Origin: an uncultured Burkholderiales bacterium
GTDB lineage: Bacteria; Pseudomonadota; Gammaproteobacteria; Burkholderiales; Burkholderiaceae_D
NCBI GenBank assembly: GCA_937872165.1
Contig: CALMOR010000203.1
Location: 605-14,272 of the forward strand
Direction of reading: 5' to 3'
Length of the DNA stretch: 13,668 nt
Shown in pieces: positions 8,400-13,668 of this stretch. The translations under genes and the position numbers were made by a program. A model generated the notes under the pieces. It worked only from the letters and a program-made list of their open reading frames with translations. It was not told the DNA's origin and made no database searches. Every line of letters starts with the position of its first letter. Positions within the stretch are counted from its first letter, which is position 1.

Positions 8400-9707
8400 T
8401 CACGACGTCGCTGTTCCCCCGGCCCGCTCCGGCATCGCTCGCGCGTGCCGCAAGCCGTGGCGCAGGACCGGCGTGGTGACCACCGTGCTGGCGATCGCCA
8501 TCAGCACCAGCATCGTGAAGAGACGCGGCGAGACGACGCCGAGATCGAGGCCGACGTTCAGCACGATCAGTTCCATCAGTGCCCGCGTGTTCATCATGAT
8601 GCCGAGCATCCCGCTCTCCGCGCGCGGCAGGCCGGCCAGGCGCGCCGCGACGTAGCAGCCACCGAACTTGCCGGCGGTCGCGAGCGCCACGAGAAGCGCG
8701 CACCAACCCCAGTCCTCGACGGTCGCGAGGCTGCCGACATCGGTCCGCAGTCCCGTGTACGTGAAGAAGATCGGCAGGAAGAAGACCTCGACGAAGGTGC
8801 CGATGCGCTGGTTCCATGCGACGACGACGGTGCGCTCGCGATGCAGCACGACGCCCATCATGAAGCCGCCGAAGATCGCGAAGATGCCGAGCTGATAGGT
8901 CGCCATCGCTCCGGTGAAGACCACCGCGAGCAGTACGCCGACGAGCGCTGGCGGCAGCGGGTCCTCGGGTCGCGACAGGTGGACGACGACGCGATTCACG
9001 AGCGGTCGGACGACCCACCAGGAGGCGGCGAAGAACACCGCGACGAAGACCACCTTCGTCGCGAACGCCGGTACCGAGAAGTCCGCGACGGTGACCGCGG
9101 TGACCATCGCGAGCAGGAGCCATCCGACGACGTCGTTGATCGCCGCCGCCGAGATCGCGATGACGCCGAGGCTGGTGCGCGACAGGCCGAGGTCGATCAG
9201 GATGCGGCCGAGGATGGGCAGCGCGGTGATCGAGAACGCGACCGCGACGAAGAGCGCGGAAGCCAGCGGCGCGGCCGTCGGAGTCAGGATGGGCGCCGTG
9301 CCGAGACCGAACGCGAAGCCGAGCGCGAACGGCAGCGCGAGCCCGGCCGTCGCGACGCTCCACACGACCTTGCGATTGCGCCGCTCGGAGAGATGGCCGA
9401 AGTCGAACTCTAGGCCGATCTGGAACATCAGCAGGATGAGTCCGATCTGCGAGAGGATCGTCAGCGGTGTCGTCGAGACGGACCGGAAGACGTAAGCGAA
9501 GGTGTCGGGCGCGAGCGTGCCGAAGAGCGACGGTCCGAGCAGGATGCCGACGACGATCTCGCCGACCGCGGCCGCCTGGCCGATGCGCGCCGCGAGCGGA
9601 CCCGCGATGCGCGCGGCGAGCACGATCACCACGAGCTGCAGCAACACGAAGTAGAGCGTCAGCTCGTTCCGGTGGACGCTCGCCTGCGCGATCGAGGCCG
9701 TCGTCAC
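8400..9707 (-). CDS. CPA2-family cation/proton antiporter
   Basis: A 435-residue polytopic inner-membrane protein with roughly 12-13 hydrophobic segments, of the monovalent cation:proton antiporter-2 (Kef/CHX-like) type. Seen: QAAAVGEIVVGILLGPSLFG (44-63), LMFQIGLEFDF (93-103), the unwound-helix region FSITALPILGRIL (158-170), AAINDV (188-193) with an Asn-Asp pair at the ion site, AGKFGG (345-350) with the conserved lysine, and MNTRALMELIVLNVGLDLGV (372-391), diagnostic of the family. No TrkA-N/RCK regulatory domain follows, so it is the bare transporter. Family members exchange K+ or Na+ for H+. The start is GTG 9707, overlapping the ketoreductase TGA as GTGA, so translation is coupled to the polyene operon. 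An antiporter in this place is unusual; its role in pigment synthesis is unknown, and pH or ion adjustment linked to outer-membrane pigment is speculation. Confidence 0.9.
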   Translation of the reverse strand: MTTASIAQASVHRNELTLYFVLLQLVVIVLAARIAGPLAARIGQAAAVGEIVVGILLGPSLFGTLAPDTFAYVFRSVSTTPLTILSQIGLILLMFQIGLEFDFGHLSERRNRKVVWSVATAGLALPFALGFAFGLGTAPILTPTAAPLASALFVAVAFSITALPILGRILIDLGLSRTSLGVIAISAAAINDVVGWLLLAMVTAVTVADFSVPAFATKVVFVAVFFAASWWVVRPLVNRVVVHLSRPEDPLPPALVGVLLAVVFTGAMATYQLGIFAIFGGFMMGVVLHRERTVVVAWNQRIGTFVEVFFLPIFFTYTGLRTDVGSLATVEDWGWCALLVALATAGKFGGCYVAARLAGLPRAESGMLGIMMNTRALMELIVLNVGLDLGVVSPRLFTMLVLMAIASTVVTTPVLRHGLRHARAMPERAGGTATS

Positions 9708-10429
9708 GACGGGATGCCTCCGTTGATCGAGACGATCTGGCCGGTGATGTAGGCGGCGTCGCGCGACGCGAGGAACGCGACCAGCGCCGCGACCTCGTCG
9801 GGCGTGCCGGCGCGCTTCATCGGCACCATCGTCGCGATCGTGTCGGCGTCGAAGCTGGCCGCGGTCATCGAACCGGCGACGATGCCGGGCGCCACCGCGT
9901 TGACCGTGATGCCGCGGCTCGCGAGTTCGAGCGCGAGCGAATGCGTCGCGCCGTGCAGCGCCGCCTTCGCGGCCGCGTAGTTGACCTGCCCCCGGTTGCC
10001 CACGAGCGCCGCCAGCGACGAGACGTTGACGATGCGGCCCCAGCGCGTGCGGATCATCGGCATCGTCAGCGGCTGCGTGACATGGAAGAAGCCGTTCAGC
10101 GAGACGTCGATCACGCGCGACCACTGCCCGGCGCGCATGCCGGGGAAGCTCGCGTCGTCGTGGATGCCGGCGTTGTTGACCAGCACCTGGATCGGTCCGT
10201 CGACGAGGAGTCCGTCGATCGCCTCGCGGGTCGCGTCCGCGTCGCAGACGTCGAAGGCGACCGCGCGCGCGACCCCGCCGGCCGCGTTGATCGCGTCGCC
10301 GACGGCGTCGGCCCGATCGATGCGGCCGTTCGCGTGCACGACGACGTCGTGGTCGCGCGCCAGCCGCCGGCAGATCGCGCCTCCGATCTCGCCGCTGCCG
10401 CCGGTGACCAGCGCACGGACGCGACGCAT
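9704..10429 (-). CDS. FabG-type 3-oxoacyl-ACP reductase (ketoreductase of aryl polyene synthesis, ApeQ-like)
   Basis: A 241-residue short-chain dehydrogenase reducing 3-ketoacyl-ACP to 3-hydroxyacyl-ACP with NADPH. Seen: nucleotide-binding TGGSGEIG (9-16), NNAG (85-88), and the catalytic set with SS (137-138), Y151 and K155 in NRGQVNYAAAKAALHGATHS. The segment around MPMIRTRWGRIVNVSS, NRGQVNYAAAKA and the ending SINGG closely resembles the KR of E. coli aryl polyene clusters. ATG 10429 has a weak AAGG upstream; GTG 10447, overlapping the dehydratase stop as GTGA, would add six residues and cannot be excluded. It works between the ketosynthase and dehydratase encoded just upstream, giving the repeated keto-reduction/dehydration that makes conjugated double bonds. 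No enoyl reductase is present, as expected for a polyene. Confidence 0.92.
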   Translation of the reverse strand: MRRVRALVTGGSGEIGGAICRRLARDHDVVVHANGRIDRADAVGDAINAAGGVARAVAFDVCDADATREAIDGLLVDGPIQVLVNNAGIHDDASFPGMRAGQWSRVIDVSLNGFFHVTQPLTMPMIRTRWGRIVNVSSLAALVGNRGQVNYAAAKAALHGATHSLALELASRGITVNAVAPGIVAGSMTAASFDADTIATMVPMKRAGTPDEVAALVAFLASRDAAYITGQIVSINGGIPS

Positions 10430-10443
10430 CGTGCCTTCGGTCG

Positions 10444-10917
10444 TCACGCGTCGACGTCCGACGCCGGCATGCGGAGGACCACCGCCGCGCGTCCGGACAC
10501 CAGCATGCGATCGCCGGAACGCACCTCGAAGAGGTACAGCACGTTCCGGTCGTCCCCCGATTCGCGGCTCGCCTCGATCGTCAGCACGCCGCGCACGTCG
10601 TCGAGCCGCGCGACGTCCATCCGCACGTTGCGCACGCTCGCGAGGAAGCCGGCGCGCGGCTTGAGGGTGACCGGGTCGAGCGGGCCCGGGCCGCCAGCGG
10701 CGACCAGGCTGCCGTGCAGGGCCATCGCCTGGGCTGCGAACTCGATGCTGCACACCGACGACAGCTGGCCGGCCACGTACAACGGGTTGCTGCGGTCCTG
10801 ATGCATGCCGCTGCGGCAGACGATGTGCCGGTCGTCCCAGTGAGCGACCTCGTCGAGCAGCACCATGCGGCCCGCGTGGGGGATACGAGCGGTGATTTCT
10901 TCGCGGTTCAAGCGCAT
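10444..10917 (-). CDS. Hotdog-fold 3-hydroxyacyl-ACP dehydratase (ApeP-like)
   Basis: A 157-residue single hotdog-domain protein. Near the start it has ARIPHAGRMVLLDEV (10-24, with H14), and at 47-69 YVAGQLSSVCSIEFAAQAMALHG with E59, matching the helix of FabZ/FabA-like dehydratases that carries the acidic residue. The NPL...IEFAAQAMA.HG pattern is that of dehydratases found in aryl polyene clusters. Such proteins remove water from 3-hydroxyacyl-ACP to leave trans double bonds. In studied APE systems a second dehydratase subunit (ApeI type) partners this one; none is in the window. The ATG at 10917 overlaps the end of the upstream ketosynthase-like gene by 10 bases, so translation is probably coupled. 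Confidence 0.87.
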   Translation of the reverse strand: MRLNREEITARIPHAGRMVLLDEVAHWDDRHIVCRSGMHQDRSNPLYVAGQLSSVCSIEFAAQAMALHGSLVAAGGPGPLDPVTLKPRAGFLASVRNVRMDVARLDDVRGVLTIEASRESGDDRNVLYLFEVRSGDRMLVSGRAAVVLRMPASDVDA

Positions 10918-11756
10918 CGGGGTTGCCTGGAAAGGGACGCGGACGCGCGGATCGCGACGACGGAACGCATGCCGCGCGCGTCGTCGACGCCCACCGCCAG
11001 GTCGTCGACGTGCCGCGCGATCGCTTCGAGGAACGGAAGGGCGCGTGCCGCCGGAATCGACGCGCGCCGCGCCTCGAGCCTCGGGTCGTCCATGCGCGTG
11101 ACGGGCGGGCCCTGCGCCTCGCCGTCCGCCGGTCTCGCGATGCGGGCGAGCGCATGCGGTCCTTCGACCCTCGCGAGCACGAGCGCGACGCCGAAGCAGT
11201 CCGGCGTCGGACGTGCCTCCCGCAGAGGCTCGGGGTAGGGCGCGTCGTAGGCGACCAGCAGCACGTGGTCGATGCCGCACGCGAGCTGGCTCATCGCGTC
11301 GTCGAGGCCCGCGACGAAGCTGTCGTCGTAGGCGCACAGGCTCGTCGACGCGGCCATCGAGCGCGACGCGATGCCCCAGTAGCCGGAAGGCGCGTTGTGC
11401 ACCGAGTTGTGGAAGCGGGTGGGCGAGATGAGCCGGTCGCCGGCCAGCGCCCGGCAGATCGCGTCGCAGTTGTCGCCGTCTCCGGACGACGACGTGAAGA
11501 CGCTCGTCATCGACGACGACGCGGCATCGAGGCCCGCGTGCGCGACCGCCTCGAACGCGACCTCGAGCGCCAGCTTGACGCCCTTGCCGACGCGGCGCCG
11601 CTCGGCCGCCGGCAGCCCGGGCGGTGCGACCAGCACGGTGGGCGCGTCGACCAGCACGCTTTGCCCCGCGAGGATCGGTTCGCTCGCGGGCCAGCCGGCG
11701 AGTCCGGGTCCGCGCAGGCCGATGCCTTCGATCCACGCGACGACGGCTCCGCTCAT
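10908..11756 (-). CDS. Ketosynthase-like chain length factor (N-terminal ketoacyl-synthase domain only)
   Basis: A 282-residue protein resembling the N-terminal half of a beta-ketoacyl synthase (the Pfam family usually named Ketoacyl-synt_2). Seen: KLALEVAFEAVAHAGLD (61-77), FTSSSGDGDNCDAICRAL (87-104), FHNSVHNAPSGYW (115-127) and ASTSLCAYDDSFVAGLDDAM (136-155), all typical of the short KS-like partner in aryl polyene clusters (ApeC type). It has no counterpart of the C-terminal HGTAT, GHTxGAAG and GFGGxN motifs, so it lacks the two catalytic histidines and should not condense alone. It probably pairs with the complete KS encoded just upstream and influences chain length. A cysteine (C141) lies near the nucleophile elbow, but whether it is equivalent to the KS cysteine cannot be settled here. 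ATG 11756 overlaps the KS stop as ATGA. Confidence 0.88.
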   Translation of the reverse strand: MSGAVVAWIEGIGLRGPGLAGWPASEPILAGQSVLVDAPTVLVAPPGLPAAERRRVGKGVKLALEVAFEAVAHAGLDAASSSMTSVFTSSSGDGDNCDAICRALAGDRLISPTRFHNSVHNAPSGYWGIASRSMAASTSLCAYDDSFVAGLDDAMSQLACGIDHVLLVAYDAPYPEPLREARPTPDCFGVALVLARVEGPHALARIARPADGEAQGPPVTRMDDPRLEARRASIPAARALPFLEAIARHVDDLAVGVDDARGMRSVVAIRASASLSRQPRCA

Positions 11757-12955
11757 GCAGTCGCGCCGGCGAAGAGCAGGCTGCAGTTGGCGCCGCCGAA
11801 GCCGAACGAGTTGGACAGCGCGCGGCGCAACGGCCGCCGCTCGTTGACGATGCGATAGTCGCTGCGCAGGGCCGGGTCGATGGCGGCGACGTTGAGGCCG
11901 CCCGGTACCAGTCCCTCGCGAAGCGCGACGAGCGCGATCACCGCCTCGCAGGCGCCGGCCGCGCCGAGCGTGTGACCGGTGGCCCCCTTCGTGGAACTCA
12001 CCGGCACGGCGCGGCCGAACAGCGCGTGCACCGCCCGGTCCTCGGCCGCATCGTTGTTGCGGGTCGCGGTGCCGTGCAGGTTCACGTAGTCGACGTCCGC
12101 CGTCGACAGGCCGCCCGAGCGCAGCGCGGACGCCATCGCTTGCTTCGCGCCGAGGCCCTCGGGATGCGGCGACGACATGTGATGCGCATCGCTCGACTCG
12201 CCGACACCCACCAGGCGCGCCACTGCGACGGAAGGGCCGCCGGCATCGTCGCGCTCGACCAGCGCGAAGGCCGCGGCCTCGCCGATCGAGAGGCCGTCGC
12301 GGTCCGCGCCGTAGGGCCGGGCCGGTCGCGTCGAGATCAGTTCGAGCGAGCGGAAGCCGTAGAGCGTGGTCAGGCAGAGCGAGTCGACGCCGCCGACCAC
12401 CGCCGCGTCGATGCGGCCCGCGGCGATCATGCGGGCCGCGTTGCCGAAGACCTTCGCGCTCGACGCGCACGCGGCCGACACGACGAACGACGGACCGCGG
12501 AGGCCGAAGCGGTGCGCGACGAAGTCGGCGACCGAATACGTGTTGTGGGTCTCGGCGTAGCGGAACCACGAAGGCAGGCGATCGCGATCACCGCCGAGAT
12601 ACTCCCGATACGCGAGTTCGGTCTGCAGGATGCCGGACGTGCTGGTGCCCACGAAGAGACCCACGCGATCGGCACCGTGACGGGCGAGTGCGTCGCGGAC
12701 CGCGTCCGCGAAACCGTCCTGTTCGAGGGCGAGCTGCGCGAGGCGGTTGTTGCGGCAGTCGAAGGGAGCGAGCGCCGGTTCGAGGACCACGTCGTCGACG
12801 CCGTCGACCTCGCCGATCCAGGTGTCCAGATCGACGGTCTCGAAGTCGCATCGACGAAGGCCGCCTCGCTGCGCGAGCAGCGCGGCGACGGTCGGCTCGA
12901 GACCACGGCCGAGGCAGCTGGTCATCGTGTAGGCGGGGATGCGGAGGGCTTGCAC
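11753..12955 (-). CDS. Beta-ketoacyl-ACP synthase (elongating ketosynthase, ApeO-like)
   Basis: A complete 400-residue FabB/FabF-type ketosynthase. Catalytic residues are visible: C163 in VVSAACASSAK, H294 in NLHGTATRNNDAAED, and H328 in KGATGHTLGAAGACEAV, with the glycine-rich GFGGAN at 385-390. The N-terminus IPAYTMTSCLGRG matches ketosynthases of aryl polyene clusters. GTG 12955 is chosen because this stretch then lies inside the protein; ATG 12925 would cut into it. There is no strong ribosome binding site, and the methyltransferase stop is 31 bases upstream. It condenses malonyl-ACP with the growing polyenoyl-ACP, most likely as a heterodimer with the short KS-like protein encoded immediately downstream through an ATGA overlap. 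FabF of primary fatty acid synthesis is less likely given its partner genes. Confidence 0.93.
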   Translation of the reverse strand: MQALRIPAYTMTSCLGRGLEPTVAALLAQRGGLRRCDFETVDLDTWIGEVDGVDDVVLEPALAPFDCRNNRLAQLALEQDGFADAVRDALARHGADRVGLFVGTSTSGILQTELAYREYLGGDRDRLPSWFRYAETHNTYSVADFVAHRFGLRGPSFVVSAACASSAKVFGNAARMIAAGRIDAAVVGGVDSLCLTTLYGFRSLELISTRPARPYGADRDGLSIGEAAAFALVERDDAGGPSVAVARLVGVGESSDAHHMSSPHPEGLGAKQAMASALRSGGLSTADVDYVNLHGTATRNNDAAEDRAVHALFGRAVPVSSTKGATGHTLGAAGACEAVIALVALREGLVPGGLNVAAIDPALRSDYRIVNERRPLRRALSNSFGFGGANCSLLFAGATA

Positions 12956-12986
12956 TGCGAGGGCGGGACTCGTCGGGCCGTGGAGT

Positions 12987-13668
12987 TTACCGGACCGGCC
13001 CCGGGTCGACCGTCGGTCGCGCGGCCCGCGAGGCACGCAGCAGCACGTTGGCGAAGCGCGGGCGATCCGCGACGTCGGACCCGTCGTCCGAGCGCTCGTC
13101 GTCGAGCACTTCGACCGCGAAGCCGATCCCTTCGAGGAGCGCGATCCATTGCGCGAGCGAGCGTCGATGGAGGCGCAGTCGTGGGTGACCGCGCAGCGCG
13201 CAGACCACGAGGTCGATCGCGTCGGCGCGGCGCGACGCCGTCGTGCCGGTCCCGTCGCCGATGCGCAGCAGCAGGACTCCCCACGGGGGCTGACCCGCGT
13301 GGACCGCCGCGAGCAGGCGCTCCTGCGCGTCGGGCGGCAGGTAGTGGAGGACGTCGAACAGCGTCGCCACGTCGCAGCGGTCGAGCAGGGTCGTGCCGAG
13401 CGTCGCGACATCGCCGCGGAACGACCGCGCGAACGGCGGCAACGCGCGGTGCGCACGGGCGATCTCGTGGCGCGACTGATCGATGCCGAGATAGCTGCCG
13501 ATCCGCGGCGGCGCGCGCCAGCCGACCGGCCAGCCGGCGTGGTCGTCCGACGAAGCCCACGCGTTGCGCGTCGCGTGCAGCCATGCCGCGAGCAGTCCCT
13601 GTCCGCATCCGAGGTCGACGAGGCACGACGCATCCGGGATCGCGCCGACCTGCAGCAGCGTCGCGAAC
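12987..13668 (-). CDS. Class I SAM-dependent methyltransferase, N-terminus cut by the right edge
   Basis: An open frame of 226 residues from the right edge to TAA 12987. It enters the window just before SAM motif I, LVDLGCGQGLLAAWL, and later shows YLGIDQSR (motif II region with its acidic residue), GDVATLGTTLLDRCDVATLFDVLHYL (motif III/IV region) and PWGVLLLRIGDG (motif V region). The C-terminal part EGIGFAVEVLDD is common in such enzymes. Only a short N-terminal piece seems to be missing. Methyltransferases are common in aryl polyene and xanthomonadin clusters, where O- or C-methylation of the aryl head group is found; that substrate is inferred from context. It is the first gene of the visible minus-strand operon, 31 bases ahead of the ketosynthase. 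Confidence 0.85.
   Translation of the reverse strand, partial: FATLLQVGAIPDASCLVDLGCGQGLLAAWLHATRNAWASSDDHAGWPVGWRAPPRIGSYLGIDQSRHEIARAHRALPPFARSFRGDVATLGTTLLDRCDVATLFDVLHYLPPDAQERLLAAVHAGQPPWGVLLLRIGDGTGTTASRRADAIDLVVCALRGHPRLRLHRRSLAQWIALLEGIGFAVEVLDDERSDDGSDVADRPRFANVLLRASRAARPTVDPGPVR

Noticed and set aside
9600..9760. Antiporter as an independent gene with its own promoter
   Set aside because: Its start codon overlaps the ketoreductase stop and no promoter-like sequence is visible at the junction, so operon membership is more likely.
10924..11858. Plus-strand frame of 311 codons opposite the ketosynthase-like genes
   Set aside because: Antisense to two clear ketosynthase-family genes and dominated by Arg, Val and Asp; no domain seen.

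Overview
The window is high-GC DNA with very strong G/C preference at third codon positions, long spurious antisense frames and tightly packed genes. Gene content and protein style suggest a betaproteobacterium (Burkholderiales/Rhodocyclales-like), but no rRNA or other taxonomic marker is present, so this is an inference.

Left part (1-3975), housekeeping. On the minus strand lie glnS, encoding an unusually long glutaminyl-tRNA synthetase, and just downstream of it an exported DUF3857/transglutaminase-like protein that runs off the left edge. Divergent from glnS is a small exported DUF302 protein.

Middle (4032-8020), a plus-strand cassette of four genes that overlap or nearly touch: a flavin-dependent halogenase-like FAD enzyme carrying both halogenase signature motifs, a MipA/OmpV-type outer-membrane protein, a PlsC-type acyltransferase and a family 2 glycosyltransferase. 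About 380 bases follow without a large gene; they hold one plausible 53-residue ORF.

Right part (8400-13668), a minus-strand operon read from the right edge: SAM methyltransferase (cut by the edge), beta-ketoacyl synthase, short ketosynthase-like chain-length-factor protein, hotdog 3-hydroxyacyl-ACP dehydratase, FabG-type ketoreductase, and a CPA2-type cation/proton antiporter. Four of its five junctions are overlaps or near-overlaps (ATGA, 10-base overlap, 14-base gap or GTGA, GTGA), implying translational coupling.

Taken together, the two convergent sets look like one end of an aryl polyene (APE, xanthomonadin-like) pigment cluster. The minus-strand genes would build and reduce the polyene on an acyl carrier protein. 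The plus-strand genes would tailor it (halogenation, attachment to a sugar/lipid anchor) and place it in the outer membrane. Acyl carrier proteins, the aryl-CoA/ACP ligase, the second dehydratase, MMPL exporter and LolA-like carrier of such clusters are not in the window and would be expected beyond the right edge. The cluster type is known. The less ordinary points are a roughly 105-residue insertion in GlnRS, an antiporter fused into the polyene operon, and the halogenase-like enzyme that predicts a halogenated product.
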